A stretch of DNA of 64,000 bases from Inmirania thermothiophila (GCF_003751635.1 NZ_RJVI01000003.1:310230-374229), one strand, 5' to 3'; positions 35,693 to 46,061 are shown, counted from the first letter of the stretch. The notes: a model not told the origin generated them from the letters alone. A program made the numbers and translations.

Positions 35693-37404
35693 CCCGGCGG
35701 CCCCGCGCGGGGCTGCTCGTCGCGCTCCTGCTGGCCGCCTCCGCGGCCGCCGCGGCGCCCGTGGAGGAGGCGCGGCGGCTGGCCGAGGCCGGCGCCCCCG
35801 CCCTCGCCCTGCGCCTGCTCGAGCAGGCCGACGGCGCCGAGGCGGAGGCGCTGCGGCTCGGGCTGCTGGCCCGCCTGCGCCGCTGGGACGAGATCGTGCG
35901 GCGCACCGAGGGCGCCGCGGCGGATCCGGCGCTGTCGGCGCGGACCGAGGCGCTGCTTGCCCTCGGGCGGCCGCAGGAGGCCGTCGCGGCCCTGCGTGAG
36001 GGCATCTGGAGCGAGCCCGCGCCCGCCGCCGAGGCGCTGCGGGCGTGGCGGCGGCTCCTCATCCGCGCCTACCTCGCCGCCGACCGCCCCGCCGATGCCC
36101 ACACCGCCATGCTCCGCTTCGCCCAGGACTACGGCGAGGCCGGCCCCGAGTGGCTGGCCCTGCAGGGGCGCGTGCTGATCCGCGCCGGGCGCCCCTCGGA
36201 GGCGGCGCGACTGCTGGAGGGGCGGCGCGAGCCCGGGCTGCGGATCCTGCGCCTGCACGCGCTGCTCGCGGGCGGCGCCGCGCCGGTGGCGGTGGCCGGC
36301 GCCCTCGAGGAGCTTCGCGCCGAGGCCGGCCCGGATGAGGCCGGGGACCTGCTGCTGCTCGAGGCCGCGGTGGCCGAGGCCGCGGGCGACCTCGAGGCCG
36401 CGGCCGCCGCGCGCGAGCGCCTCCTCGCCGCCGCGGCTCCCGTGCGCGTGCTCGAGGGGCTGGTGCCGCAGGGCCCGCAGGCTCTGTGGGCGCTGTACGC
36501 CGCCCTCGGACGGCGTGAGGGCAACCGGCTGCGGCTGCTGTGGGGCGACGACGCCGCCTGGATCGAGGCGGCGGCGGGCGAGGCCGCCGCGCGGCCGGTG
36601 CCGGCGCGGGGGCTGCTCGCCGTGGTGGCGGCGCACGGGCGGGACCCGGCGGCGCGCGGCGAGGCCGCGGCCCGGCTCGCCGCGGCGCTGCGGGGACTGC
36701 CGGACGGCGACCGCCTCCTCGACGCCCTCTTCCTCGGCGCCGGGCACCCGCCGCACGAGCTTCTGCCGGCGGCGCTGCGCGCGGAGCTGGCCGAGCTCGC
36801 CCTGCGCCGGGGCGCCTTCGCCGAGGCCTCGCGGCTGCTTGCCGGGGTCGAGGCGCCCCCGGGGGGCGGGGGCGACGGCCTCGCGTGGCGGCTGCGGCGG
36901 GCGCGGGTGCTCATCCTCGGCGGGCGCGCCGAGGAGGGGGCGCAGGCCCTGGCCCGGGTGCTCGCCTCGCCCCAGCCGCTCGACGGCCCGGCCATCGACC
37001 GGCTGCTGCAGGTGGTCTTCGACCTCCAGACCCTGGGCCGGCACGAGGCGGCGCTGGCGCTGTTCGACGCCCTGCGTCGGCGCGGTGTCGACATCGGGCG
37101 CGAGCGCGAGCTGCTCTTCTGGTCGGCGGAGTCCCTGGAGGCGCTCGGCCGCCACGAGGAGGCCGCCGCCCGCTACCTGCGCTCGGCCACGCTCCTCGAT
37201 CCCGGGGCGATGGATCCCTGGGCGGTGACCGCGCGGCTGCGCGCCGCCGACGCCCTCGCCGCGGCGGGGCTCTACGGCGATGCGGCCCGGCTCTACGACG
37301 CCCTGCTGGCGGCGGAGGGCGACCCCCAGCGGCGGGCCCTGCTGCAGCGGCGCCGGCACGAGCTGCGCCTCAAGGCGCTTGCCGCGGGCGCGGCGGGGTC
37401 GTAG
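35689..37404 (+). CDS. Secreted TPR-like repeat protein of unknown function
   Basis: 571 residues, Ala- and Leu-rich. A signal peptide ([19 protein letters not shown]) suggests the periplasm. The rest is helical hairpins of TPR type, e.g. [57 protein letters not shown]. No catalytic motif is seen. It is translationally coupled to rplS, an unusual place for a secreted scaffold protein. Similar helical-repeat proteins act in envelope or biofilm assembly, but I cannot assign a pathway. Confidence 0.75.
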   Translation: MTRRPRAGLLVALLLAASAAAAAPVEEARRLAEAGAPALALRLLEQADGAEAEALRLGLLARLRRWDEIVRRTEGAAADPALSARTEALLALGRPQEAVAALREGIWSEPAPAAEALRAWRRLLIRAYLAADRPADAHTAMLRFAQDYGEAGPEWLALQGRVLIRAGRPSEAARLLEGRREPGLRILRLHALLAGGAAPVAVAGALEELRAEAGPDEAGDLLLLEAAVAEAAGDLEAAAAARERLLAAAAPVRVLEGLVPQGPQALWALYAALGRREGNRLRLLWGDDAAWIEAAAGEAAARPVPARGLLAVVAAHGRDPAARGEAAARLAAALRGLPDGDRLLDALFLGAGHPPHELLPAALRAELAELALRRGAFAEASRLLAGVEAPPGGGGDGLAWRLRRARVLILGGRAEEGAQALARVLASPQPLDGPAIDRLLQVVFDLQTLGRHEAALALFDALRRRGVDIGRERELLFWSAESLEALGRHEEAAARYLRSATLLDPGAMDPWAVTARLRAADALAAAGLYGDAARLYDALLAAEGDPQRRALLQRRRHELRLKALAAGAAGS

Positions 37405-37413
37405 CCTGCCGCC

Positions 37414-37899
37414 ATGGCGGCGGCGGGACCCTTCGACGCGGTGATGGCGGCACCCTTCGGGCGGATCGGGATCCGCGTCGATGCGCTCGGGGTGCGTGAG
37501 GTGGTGTTCCTGCCGGAGGAGGTGCCGCCGCACGCGCCGCGCAGCCCCATGGCGGCCCGTGCGGTGGACGAGATCGGGCGCTACCTCGCCGATCCCCGCC
37601 ACCGCCCGGAGGTGCCGTGGCGGGTCGATGGGACGCCGTTCCGCCGCCGCGTCTGGGCGGCGCTGGTGGCGATCCCGCCGGGGCGGGCGGTGACCTACGG
37701 CGCCCTCGCCCGCGCCCTGGGCAGCGCCCCGCGGGCCGTGGGCCAGGCCTGCCGCGCCAATCCGGTGCCGCTGCTGGTGCCCTGCCATCGGGCGGTGGCG
37801 GCGCGGGGGCCGGGGGGCTTTGCCGGCGCGCGCGGCGGCGCGGCGGTCGCGGTCAAGCGCTGGCTGCTGGCGCACGAGGGGGTGGCGCTTGCGCCCTGA
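37414..37899 (+). CDS. ogt: Methylated-DNA-protein-cysteine methyltransferase
   Basis: 161 residues. Suicide repair of O6-alkylguanine. The active-site LLVPCHRAVAA (Cys124; usual PCHRV) and the DNA-binding helix region TPFRRRVWAALVAIPPG with TYGALARALG are clear. The N-terminal domain is short, as in Ogt/MGMT, and there is no Ada regulatory domain. Overlaps the start of xerD by 11 bp. Confidence 0.93.
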   Translation: MAAAGPFDAVMAAPFGRIGIRVDALGVREVVFLPEEVPPHAPRSPMAARAVDEIGRYLADPRHRPEVPWRVDGTPFRRRVWAALVAIPPGRAVTYGALARALGSAPRAVGQACRANPVPLLVPCHRAVAARGPGGFAGARGGAAVAVKRWLLAHEGVALAP

Positions 37900-38782
37900 G
37901 GACGGCGAGCTGCTCGACCGCTTCCTCGACGCGCTCTGGAGCGAGCGGGGGCTGTCCGAGCGCACGTTGGCCGCCTACCGCAGCGACCTCGCCGCCTTCG
38001 CCCGCTGGCTCGGCGGGCGCGGCCTGCTCGCCGCCCGGCGCGAGGACGTCCTGCGCTACCTCGCCCACCGTCATGCCGCCGGGGCCCGCCCGCGCACCGG
38101 GGCCCGGCTCCTGAGCGCCCTGCGCCGCTTCTACCGCCACCAGGTGCGCGAGGGCCGCCTCGACGAGGACCCCACGGCGCGCATCGACGGCCCCCGCATC
38201 GGCCGCCCCCTGCCGGCCCTGCTCAGCGAGGCCGAGGTGGAAAGGCTCCTGGAGGCGCCCGACGTCGCCGACCCCCTGGGGCTTCGCGACCGCGCCATGC
38301 TGGAGGTGCTCTACGCCACGGGGCTGCGGGTGAGCGAGCTGGTGGGGCTCGCCCTCCACCAGGTGGCCCTGCGCGAGGGCTGGGTGCGCATCGTCGGCAA
38401 GGGGGCCAAGGAGCGCCTCGTCCCGCTGGGCGAGCACGCGGTGGACTGGCTCGAGCGCTACCTGCGCGAGGCGCGGCCGCTGCTGGTGAGGGCGGACCGG
38501 CTCACGAGCCTCGTCTTCCTCTCGCGCAGCGGCCGCCCGCTCAGCCGCCAGGCCTTCTGGCAGCGCCTGCGCGGCTACGGGCTGCAGGCCGGCATCCGGC
38601 GACCCTTCTCGCCCCACACCCTGCGCCACGCCTTCGCCACCCACCTGCTGGACCACGGCGCGGATCTCCGCTCGGTGCAGATGCTGCTGGGGCATGCGAG
38701 CCTCAGCGCCACCCAGATCTACACCCACGTGGCGCGGGCGCGCCTGCGCGAGCTGCACCGCCGCCACCATCCCCGCGGCTGA
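37889..38782 (+). CDS. xerD: Tyrosine recombinase XerD
   Basis: 297 residues, the length of E. coli XerD. N-terminal SAM-like domain (LLDRFLDALWSERGLSERTL) and catalytic domain with Arg in ATGLRVSELVGL, HTLRHAFATHLLDHGADL, LLGHASLSATQIYTHV (R-H-R-H-Y complete). Resolves chromosome dimers at dif with XerC. The TTG start at 37889 gives the family N-terminus; no ATG or GTG fits. It is housekeeping, not a phage integrase: it is followed by dsbC as in many gammaproteobacteria. Confidence 0.93.
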   Translation: MRPEDGELLDRFLDALWSERGLSERTLAAYRSDLAAFARWLGGRGLLAARREDVLRYLAHRHAAGARPRTGARLLSALRRFYRHQVREGRLDEDPTARIDGPRIGRPLPALLSEAEVERLLEAPDVADPLGLRDRAMLEVLYATGLRVSELVGLALHQVALREGWVRIVGKGAKERLVPLGEHAVDWLERYLREARPLLVRADRLTSLVFLSRSGRPLSRQAFWQRLRGYGLQAGIRRPFSPHTLRHAFATHLLDHGADLRSVQMLLGHASLSATQIYTHVARARLRELHRRHHPRG

Positions 38783-38865
38783 GGGGCATCTTGGCGGCCG
38801 GACGCGGTCCAAGGGGCGGGATCTGCGCTAACATGCCCCCCCAACCTTCAGAGGAGCCGGGATCC

Positions 38866-39591
38866 ATGGCTGCAAGCCTTCGCATGCTGTTCGCGGGCGC
38901 CGCGCTAGCGCTGGCGGCGGGTCTGCCGGTGCGCGCCGAGGAGGCGGCGCTCGCCGCGGTGCGGGCGCATCTCGCCCGCATCCTCCCGGACCGCAGCCCC
39001 GACCGGGTCGCGGCGAGCCCCGTGCCGGGCCTCTACGAGGCGGTCTACGGCACCGACGTCTTCTACATCACCGCCGACGGCCGCTATGTGCTCCAGGGCG
39101 ACCTCATCGACCTCGAGGCGCGGGCGAACCTCACCGAGCAGGCGCGGGCCGGGCAGCGCAGGGCCCTCATCGAGCAGGTCCCGGAGTCGGAGATGATCGT
39201 CTACGGGCCCGCCGACGCCCGCCACACCGTCACCGTCTTCACCGACATCGACTGCCCCTACTGCCGCCGACTCCACGCGCAGATGGCCGAATACAACCGC
39301 CTCGGCATCCGCATCCGCTATCTCGCCTTCCCGCGCGCCGGCATCGGCTCCGAGTCCTACCGCAAGGCGGTGGCGGTGTGGTGTGCGCAGGACCGGCGCG
39401 CGGCCATGACCGAGGCCAAGCAGGGACGGCCGGTGCCGGAGCGCACGTGCGACGACCCCGTGGCGCGCCACTACCGGCTCGGCCGCCAGGTGGGGGTCAC
39501 CGGGACGCCCGCGCTGGTGCGCGAGGACGGGCGCATGATCCCCGGCTACGTGCCGCCGCAGCGCCTGCTGGAGATCCTCGAGCGGGGCTGA
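38866..39591 (+). CDS. dsbC: Thiol:disulfide interchange protein DsbC-like
   Basis: 241 residues, periplasmic. Signal peptide to about residue 24, an N-terminal dimerisation domain (VPGLYEAVYGTDVFYITADG), then a thioredoxin domain. The active site is CPYC (Cys130, Cys133) instead of the CGYC of E. coli DsbC, and the cis-Pro loop is VTGTP. Two more cysteines (173, 195) correspond to the structural disulfide. DsbC isomerises wrong disulfides. ATG 38866 starts the signal peptide. Follows xerD, the usual order. Confidence 0.92.
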   Translation: MAASLRMLFAGAALALAAGLPVRAEEAALAAVRAHLARILPDRSPDRVAASPVPGLYEAVYGTDVFYITADGRYVLQGDLIDLEARANLTEQARAGQRRALIEQVPESEMIVYGPADARHTVTVFTDIDCPYCRRLHAQMAEYNRLGIRIRYLAFPRAGIGSESYRKAVAVWCAQDRRAAMTEAKQGRPVPERTCDDPVARHYRLGRQVGVTGTPALVREDGRMIPGYVPPQRLLEILERG

Positions 39592-39600
39592 GCGACCGCC

Positions 39601-40281
39601 TCAGCGGGGCGGGGCGAGGGCCTCAAGGAAGTCCACCAGCCGCCCCTGGGCATCGACGTCGTCGGGGTCGAAGCGCAGCCCCAGGGCGAGGCCGTCGGCC
39701 ACGGGCTCGGTCTTGCGGAGCCGGCAGCGCACGGCGAGCGCCTCGGCGGCACCGGGCAGCGCCAGCTCGAGCCGCGCATCCTCGCCCCGTGCGGGCTCCA
39801 GCTCCGGCGCCTCGGCCCGCGTCAGGCAGCGGCAGCCGCCGCGGCTGAGGTCCACCACGATCACCTCCACGCGCGCCCCGTCCGGGAGCACGAGGCTGCC
39901 CGGGAGGCGGCAGCCGACGCGGTCGTCGGCGCGCAGCCGATGCTTCGCCACCACCTTCGGGTAGGTGGTCACCAGCATCCGCAGGGGCCGCGGCACCACC
40001 GCCAGGATCGTGCCGGGAAAGGCGAAGACCGTGCCCTCGTAGAGATAGCGCACGATGAGCTCCTGCCCCGCCCGCAGCGGCCCGTGGCCGGCGGGCAGGA
40101 CGGGCTCGGTGAGGATCACGCACTCGCCCGGGACCATGCCCACGGCGCGGCTGCGCAGGTGCGCGGCGAGCCCCTTGACCTCCACCTGCAGGGGGGTGCC
40201 GATGCCGATGGGCAGCGTTTCCCCGGCCTCGGGGCTGAGCTGCACGGCGACATCCGGCCTGTCCACGAGATCGGCGCCCAT
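39601..40281 (-). CDS. PilZ-domain protein, YcgR-like
   Basis: 226 residues. The N-terminal half resembles the YcgR flagellar-brake domain (GIGTPLQVEVKGLAAHLRSR, VRYLYEGTVFAF). The C-terminal PilZ domain has the c-di-GMP motif pieces R..R (KHRLRADDRVGCRLPG) and DLSRGGCRCL (D/NxSxxG). In YcgR, c-di-GMP binding slows the flagellar motor through MotA/FliG. It may work with the stator pair at 0.7-2.3 kb (inference). Convergent with dsbC. Confidence 0.85.
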   Translation of the reverse strand: MGADLVDRPDVAVQLSPEAGETLPIGIGTPLQVEVKGLAAHLRSRAVGMVPGECVILTEPVLPAGHGPLRAGQELIVRYLYEGTVFAFPGTILAVVPRPLRMLVTTYPKVVAKHRLRADDRVGCRLPGSLVLPDGARVEVIVVDLSRGGCRCLTRAEAPELEPARGEDARLELALPGAAEALAVRCRLRKTEPVADGLALGLRFDPDDVDAQGRLVDFLEALAPPR

Positions 40282-40331
40282 GCAGCGATTGTAACCCGCG
40301 CCCCCGGCCCCGCCAGGGCCGGCGCCGCCGC

Positions 40332-41189
40332 TCAGTAGAGGGCGGTGGAGAGCAGGCGGCGGTAGCGCTGGACCAGCTCCCCCTCGCCGCCGAGGAGATC
40401 GAAGACGGCGCGCATCCCCCGCGGCCCCGCCTCGTCGCGGAAGCGGCGGTCACGGCGGGTGATCTCCAGCAGCTCCTGCAGCGCCTCCTCGTAGCGGCCG
40501 GCCTGCAGGTGGCGGGCGCTCAGCAGGTAGCGGGCCTCGAGGTCGTCGGGGGCCTCGGCGACGCGGGCCTGCAGCGCCTCGAGCGGTGGCGCCCCGGCGG
40601 CCGCCGAGGCGAACTCAATGCGCGCCGCCAGGGCGCGCCCCTCCGCCCCCTCGCGCACCGTCCGCGGCAGCGCCTCCAGCGCCGCACGGGCCTCGTCGAG
40701 GCGGCCGAGCTCCACGAGGAGCTCCGCCCGCAGCAGGGCGAGCTCGTCGTCGCCCTCGGCGGCCGCCCCCTCGAGCAGGGCCAGGGCGCGGGCGGGCTCG
40801 CCGGCGCGGCGCGCCTCGGCCACCTGCGCCAGCAGCTCGGCGCGGGGGGAGGCGACGTGGCGGTCGAGCACCTCGCGGACCGCCGACTCGGGCAGCGCGC
40901 CCGAGAACTCGTCCACCACCCGGCCGTCGCGGAAGATCTTCACCGTGGGCACGCCGCGGATGCCGAAGCGGCCGGCCAGCGCCTGCTCGCGGTCCACGTC
41001 CACGAAGGCGAGCACGAAGCGGCCCGCGTACTCCTCGGCGAGCTTGCGCAGCACCGGCTTGAGGACGCGGCAGGGTCCGCACCAGGCGGCCCAGAAGTCC
41101 ACCACCACGGGGCGCTCGCGCGAGCGCTCCACCACCTCCCGCTCGAAGCCGGCGGCATCGACGTCGAGGATCCATGCAGCATCGCTCAC
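40332..41189 (-). CDS. cnoX: Thioredoxin-TPR chaperone CnoX (YbbN)
   Basis: 285 residues. Thioredoxin domain with an intact WAAWCGPCRVLKPVL active site (Cys37, Cys40), followed by TPR repeats to the C-terminus (PARALALLEGA, LVELGRLDEARAALEAL). E. coli CnoX lacks the second cysteine, so this protein keeps redox capacity that some family members have lost. It holds unfolded proteins for GroEL during oxidative stress. GTG 41189; a possible -10 TATCAT lies at 41224-41229. Downstream of mutS. Confidence 0.9.
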   Translation of the reverse strand: MSDAAWILDVDAAGFEREVVERSRERPVVVDFWAAWCGPCRVLKPVLRKLAEEYAGRFVLAFVDVDREQALAGRFGIRGVPTVKIFRDGRVVDEFSGALPESAVREVLDRHVASPRAELLAQVAEARRAGEPARALALLEGAAAEGDDELALLRAELLVELGRLDEARAALEALPRTVREGAEGRALAARIEFASAAAGAPPLEALQARVAEAPDDLEARYLLSARHLQAGRYEEALQELLEITRRDRRFRDEAGPRGMRAVFDLLGGEGELVQRYRRLLSTALY

Positions 41190-41223
41190 GGCCGTCCTCC
41201 CCGCAGGTACTTCAGAATTTTCA

Positions 41224-41229
41224 ATGATA
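41224..41229 (-). promoter_or_regulatory. Possible -10 box for cnoX
   Basis: TATCAT on the minus strand in an AT-rich 84-bp gap between mutS and cnoX. It would place transcription start near 41217, with a GGGGAGG ribosome binding site before the GTG at 41189. No clear -35. Confidence 0.35.
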
Positions 41230-41273
41230 CCGAAATGCCACCGCGACCCGATATGGGGGCGGCGCCGCCCGCC

Positions 41274-43856
41274 TCAAGGGGACGGCAGGAGCGCGCGCAG
41301 GCGGTAGACGAGGTCCAGGGCCTGGCGGGGCGTGAGCCCGTCGGGATCCACCGCGCGCAGGGCCTCCTCCACCGCGCTCGCGGCCGGCGCGAACAGCGAC
41401 AGCTGCGGCTCGCTGCGGGGACGGTCGTCGCCCGCCGGCCGCTCCAGCTCGGCCAGGCGCGCCCGCGCCTCGGCCAGCACCGCGGGCGGGATCCCGGCCA
41501 GCGCCGCGACGTGGATGCCGTAGCTGCGGTCGGCCGGACCCTCGCGCACGCTGTGCAGGAAGACGATGCGCTCGCCGTGTTCGACCGCCTCGAGGTGGAC
41601 GTTGGCGACGGTGTCGATCTCCCCCGCGAGCGCCGTGAGCTCGAAGTAGTGGGTGGCGAAGAGGGTGAAGGCGCGGATGTGCCGCGCGAGGTGGCGGGCG
41701 CAGGCCCAGGCCAGGGCGAGGCCGTCGTAGGTGCTGGTGCCGCGGCCGATCTCGTCCATGAGGACGAGGCTGTGCGCGGTGGCGGCGTTGAGGATGACCG
41801 CCGTCTCCGTCATCTCCACCATGAAGGTGGAGCGCCCCCCGGCGAGGTCGTCGGAGGCGCCGATGCGGGTGAAGATGCGGTCGACGGGGCCGATCACGGC
41901 ACGGCGCGCGGGGACGAAGCTGCCGGCGTGGGCGAGGATGACGATGAGCGCGGTCTGCCGCATGTAGGTGGACTTGCCGCCCATGTTGGGGCCGGTGATG
42001 ACGAGCATCCGCCGGCCCTCGTCGAGGTGGAGGTCGTTGGGGGTGAAGGGCTCGTCGAGGCCCCGTTCCACCACCGGATGCCGCCCGCCCTCGATGTGGA
42101 TCCCGGGCTCGTCCACGAGCTCCGGGGCGGTGAGGTCGAGGGCGAGGGCGCGCTCGGCGAGGCAGGCCAGGGCATCCAGCTCGGCGAGCGCCGCCGCGGT
42201 CTCCTGCAGCGGCGGCAGCGCCCCCGCGAGGCGCTCCACGAGCCCCTCGTAGAGGGCCCGCTCGCGGGCCAGGGCCCGCTCGCGCGCGCTCAGCACCCGC
42301 TCCTCGAAGGCCTTGAGCTCGGGGGTGACGAAGCGCTCGGCCCCCTTCAGGGTCTGGCGGCGCACGTAGTCCGCCGGCGCCCGGGACGCCTGGGCGCGGC
42401 TGATCTCGATGTAGTAGCCGTGGACGCGGTTGTAACCGACGCGCAGGTTCGCGATCCCGGTGCGTTCGCGCTCGCGCGCCTCGAGCTCCACCAGGAAGCG
42501 GTCGCCGTCCTCGGCGAGCGCACGCAGCTCGTCGAGCTCGGCGTCGTAGCCGGGGGCGATGACGCCGCCGTCGCGGGCGAGCGCCGGGGGCGACTCCACC
42601 AGGGCCCGGCGCAGCAGCGCGAGCAGCTCCGGGTGCTCGCCCAGGCGCCGGGAGAGCTCGGCAAGGAGCGGCGAGTCCAGCACCGCGAGCAGGCGCTGCA
42701 GCGCCGGCAGCCGGGCGAGCGCCTCGCGCACCACCACCAGGTCGCGGGGGCGGGCGGTGCCGAGGGCGATGCGGGCGAGCACGCGCTCGAGGTCGCCGAG
42801 GCCGCGCAGGCCCGCCCGCAGCCCCTCGTGGGCGAGGTCCTCGACGAGGGTGCCGACGGCGTGGTGGCGCAGCCGCAGGAGGTCGCGGTCGCGGCTCGGC
42901 GAGAGCAGCCAGCGGCGCAGGCAGCGGGCCCCCATGGGCGTGACGGTGGTGTCCATGACCCCGAGCAGGCTCTGGCCGCGCTCCCCGGCGAGGCTGCGCT
43001 CGAGCTCGAGGTTGCGCCGCGTGGTGGCGTCGAGGACCAGGGCCTCCTCGCGCCGCTCCACGCGCAGGCTGCGCACATGCGGCAGGCTGCTGCGCTGGGT
43101 GTCGCGGGCGTAGGCGAGGAGGCAGCCCGCGGCGGCCACCGCCAGCGGCACCTCGGTGCAGCCGTAGCCCTCCAGGTGCTGCACGCCCAGCTGCTCGCAC
43201 AGCAGCCGCTCGGCCACGGCGCGGTCGAAGTGCCAGCCGGGGCGGCGGGTGAGGGCGGCGAAGCCCGCGAGGGGCGCCGGGGGGTCGGCCTCCTCGGCGA
43301 GGAGGATCTCGGCCGGGTGCAGCCGCTCCAGCTCCGCCGCAAGCTCCGCCTCGTCGGCGCACTCGCCGAGGACGAAGCGCCCGCTCGCCACCTCCAGCAC
43401 CGCCCAGCCCCAGCGCCCGTCGCGGCCGTGCAGGGCCATGAGCAGGTTGTCGCGCCGCTCCTCGAGGAGGGCGTCCTCGCTCAGGGTCCCGGGGGTGACG
43501 ATGCGCACCACCCGGCGGTCCACCGGCCCCTTGGAGGCGGCGGGATCGCCGATCTGCTCGCAGATGGCCACCGACTCGCCGAGCCGCACCAGCCGCGCGA
43601 GATAGCTCTCCACGGCGTGGACCGGGACCCCGGCCATGGGGATCGGACGTCCGGCGGACTGTCCGCGCGTGGTCAGGGTGATGTCCAGCAGCCGCGCCGC
43701 CCTCTCGGCGTCGTCGTAGAAGAGCTCGTAGAAGTCCCCCATGCGGTAGAAGACGAGGGTGTCCGGAAACTCCGCCTTGATGCGCAGGTACTGGCGCATC
43801 ATGGGGGTGTGCTCGGCGAAGGGGTCGCCGGCGGCTGGCTCCTTGACCTCGGACAT
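41274..43856 (-). CDS. mutS: DNA mismatch repair protein MutS
   Basis: 860 residues, full length. N-terminal mismatch-binding domain with [15 protein letters not shown] (the Phe-x-Glu motif). ATPase: Walker [19 protein letters not shown], Walker [22 protein letters not shown], and [22 protein letters not shown] 43856. The promoter is about 70 bp upstream on the minus strand. Confidence 0.97.
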   Translation of the reverse strand: MSEVKEPAAGDPFAEHTPMMRQYLRIKAEFPDTLVFYRMGDFYELFYDDAERAARLLDITLTTRGQSAGRPIPMAGVPVHAVESYLARLVRLGESVAICEQIGDPAASKGPVDRRVVRIVTPGTLSEDALLEERRDNLLMALHGRDGRWGWAVLEVASGRFVLGECADEAELAAELERLHPAEILLAEEADPPAPLAGFAALTRRPGWHFDRAVAERLLCEQLGVQHLEGYGCTEVPLAVAAAGCLLAYARDTQRSSLPHVRSLRVERREEALVLDATTRRNLELERSLAGERGQSLLGVMDTTVTPMGARCLRRWLLSPSRDRDLLRLRHHAVGTLVEDLAHEGLRAGLRGLGDLERVLARIALGTARPRDLVVVREALARLPALQRLLAVLDSPLLAELSRRLGEHPELLALLRRALVESPPALARDGGVIAPGYDAELDELRALAEDGDRFLVELEARERERTGIANLRVGYNRVHGYYIEISRAQASRAPADYVRRQTLKGAERFVTPELKAFEERVLSARERALARERALYEGLVERLAGALPPLQETAAALAELDALACLAERALALDLTAPELVDEPGIHIEGGRHPVVERGLDEPFTPNDLHLDEGRRMLVITGPNMGGKSTYMRQTALIVILAHAGSFVPARRAVIGPVDRIFTRIGASDDLAGGRSTFMVEMTETAVILNAATAHSLVLMDEIGRGTSTYDGLALAWACARHLARHIRAFTLFATHYFELTALAGEIDTVANVHLEAVEHGERIVFLHSVREGPADRSYGIHVAALAGIPPAVLAEARARLAELERPAGDDRPRSEPQLSLFAPAASAVEEALRAVDPDGLTPRQALDLVYRLRALLPSP

Positions 43857-43924
43857 CGGGCTTTCGGCCTCGGCGGGATCGGGGCGGGCGCCCGCGGCGG
43901 CAGGCGCGATCCGCGTGGACTAGC

Positions 43925-43930
43925 ATTATA
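43925..43930 (-). promoter_or_regulatory. -10 box of mutS
   Basis: Perfect TATAAT on the minus strand. The hexamer 17 bp upstream is GCGGAC, a poor -35. Predicted start near 43918, leader about 62 nt. The rest of the 260-bp gap to prkA (43931-44116) is GC-rich; I see no clear prkA promoter in it. Confidence 0.55.
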
Positions 43931-44116
43931 GCAGCGGCGGGCGGCGCGTCCGCCGACCGGCGGCCTTGCCGAATCAGGCGGTTGCACCTTCCCGCGGGGC
44001 CCGGGGGCCGGGATCGGGGTGGCGGTGCGGGGGGTGAACTCGGCTCCGCCGCGCGTGGTCTAGACAAGAGACAGGCGGGGCGCCCCCGGCCCACCGAGCA
44101 GCGGAGGAGGATGGAG

Positions 44117-46045
44117 ATGGCCGACGGGAAAGACTTCGCGGAGCTGATCCAGCGGGACCGCTCGGCACGGCAGCGCAAGCAGTGGCGCGGGACCCTGCTG
44201 GAGTACCTGGACAAGGTCCGCGAGGACCCCTCCATCGCCAAGCTGGCCCACGCCCGCATCTACGACATGATCATGGCCGCGGGCTGGACCGACCTCGCCG
44301 ACACCGACGACCCCAAGGCCAAGCGGCTCTTCGGCGACGAGCCCCTGCGCATCTACCACTTCTTCAAGGACGAGTTCTTCGGCATCGAGCGCACCATCGC
44401 CCAGATCGTGCGCTACTTCCAGTCGGCGGCCCTGCACGGCGAGGAGAGCCGCCAGGTGCTCTACCTGATGGGGCCCGTGGGGTCGGGCAAGAGCTCGCTG
44501 GTGGAGAAGCTCGAGCGCGGGCTGGAGGAGTCCGACCCCATCTACGCCATCGAGGGCTGCCCCATGCGCGAGGAGCCGCTGCACCTGATCCCGCGGCACC
44601 TGCGCCGGGAGTTCGAGAAGATGCTCGGGGTGCACATCGAGGGCGACCTCTGCCCGGTGTGCCGCTACCGCCTCAAGAACGAGTTCGGCGGGCGCTACGA
44701 GGAGATGCCGGTGGTGACGGTGGAGTTCTCCAAGCGGGACCGCCGCGGCATCGGCGTCGTCCCGCCGGTGGACCCCAACAACCAGGACACCTCCGTCCTC
44801 ATCGGCTCCGAGGACATCTCCAAGCTCGACAAGTACTCCGAGGGCGACCCGCGGGTGCTCGACCTCAACGGCGCCTTCAACGTCGGCAACCGGGGCATGG
44901 TGGAGTTCATCGAGGTCTTCAAGAACGAGACCGAGTACCTGCACGCCATGATCACGGCGACGCAGGAGAAGTTCATCCCGGCGCCGGGCCGGCACGGCAC
45001 CATCTACGTCGACACCGTGATCGTCGCCCACTCCAACGAGGCCGAGTGGCAGCGCTTCCGCGCCGACAACACCAACGAGGCCATCCTCGACCGCATCGTG
45101 GTGGTCAAGGTGCCCTACAACCTGCGCCTGTCCGAGGAGGTCAAGATCTACCGCAAGATCCTCGGCCGCTCCGACTTCAAGGCCCACATCGCGCCCAACA
45201 CCCTCGAGGTGGCCTCCATGTTCGCGGTGCTCTCGCGCCTGGAGCCGACGCCCAAGTGCGACCTCGTCACCAAGATGCGCCTCTACGACGGCGAGGAGGT
45301 GGTGGAGAAGGGGCGCAACAAGAAGATCAGCGTGCGCGAGCTGCAGGAGGACGCCAAGCGCGAGGGCATGAGCGGGATCTCGACCCGCTTCATCATGAAG
45401 GCCATCGACAACGCGCTGACCGCCAACCCCGAGTGCATCAACCCCATCAACGTGCGCGAGGCGCTGGTGGCGATGGTCAAGGCGGCGGACCTGCCCGACG
45501 ACGTGCGCAAGCACTACCTGGAGCTGCTCCAGGACACCGTGCACAAGCTCTACCTCGAGATGCTCGAGCGCGAGATCACCAAGGCCTTCGTCTACTCCTA
45601 CCACGAGCAGGCCGAGTCGCTGTTCCAGAACTACCTGGACCACGCCGAGGCGTTCGTGAACAAGACCACGGTCAAGGACGCCAACACCGGCGAGGAGCTC
45701 GAGCCCGACGAGGACTTCCTCAAGTCCATCGAGGAGCAGATCGCCATCATCGGCACCGCCGCCGAGGGCTTCCGCCAGGAGGTCATCGCCTACCTCTGGT
45801 CGGCGCAGCGGCGCGGCGAGCGCATCAGCTACACCAGCTACGAGCCGCTCAAGGAGGCGATCGAGAAGAAGCTGATGAACTCGGTGCGCGAGATCAGCCG
45901 CGTCATCACCAAGGCGCGCACCCGCGACGAGGAGCAGCGGCGCAAGTACGACCAGATGGTGGAGAACCTGCTGGAGAACGGCTACTGCCCGCACTGCGTG
46001 GACGTGATCCTGAAGTACGCGGCCAACAACCTCTGGCGCGACTGA
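44117..46045 (+). CDS. prkA: PrkA-type serine protein kinase / AAA protein (YeaG)
   Basis: 642 residues. AAA-like ATPase core with Walker A GPVGSGKSSLVEKLE (from 119), a conserved zinc-like CPVCRYR, and a C-terminal PrkA domain ending CPHCVDVILKYAANNLW. YeaG takes part in survival of nitrogen starvation and stationary phase in E. coli; relatives phosphorylate proteins or act as an ATPase/protease. ATG 44117 lies 6 nt after AGGAGG (44105-44110); the ATG at 44111 abuts it and is less likely. First gene of prkA-yeaH-spoVR. Confidence 0.95.
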   Translation: MADGKDFAELIQRDRSARQRKQWRGTLLEYLDKVREDPSIAKLAHARIYDMIMAAGWTDLADTDDPKAKRLFGDEPLRIYHFFKDEFFGIERTIAQIVRYFQSAALHGEESRQVLYLMGPVGSGKSSLVEKLERGLEESDPIYAIEGCPMREEPLHLIPRHLRREFEKMLGVHIEGDLCPVCRYRLKNEFGGRYEEMPVVTVEFSKRDRRGIGVVPPVDPNNQDTSVLIGSEDISKLDKYSEGDPRVLDLNGAFNVGNRGMVEFIEVFKNETEYLHAMITATQEKFIPAPGRHGTIYVDTVIVAHSNEAEWQRFRADNTNEAILDRIVVVKVPYNLRLSEEVKIYRKILGRSDFKAHIAPNTLEVASMFAVLSRLEPTPKCDLVTKMRLYDGEEVVEKGRNKKISVRELQEDAKREGMSGISTRFIMKAIDNALTANPECINPINVREALVAMVKAADLPDDVRKHYLELLQDTVHKLYLEMLEREITKAFVYSYHEQAESLFQNYLDHAEAFVNKTTVKDANTGEELEPDEDFLKSIEEQIAIIGTAAEGFRQEVIAYLWSAQRRGERISYTSYEPLKEAIEKKLMNSVREISRVITKARTRDEEQRRKYDQMVENLLENGYCPHCVDVILKYAANNLWRD

Positions 46046-46061
46046 GGGTCGCGGCGCGGCC

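Noticed and set aside
37889..38782. Phage or island integrase
   Set aside because: Length, start, motifs and the following dsbC gene match housekeeping XerD; no attachment sites or phage genes surround it.
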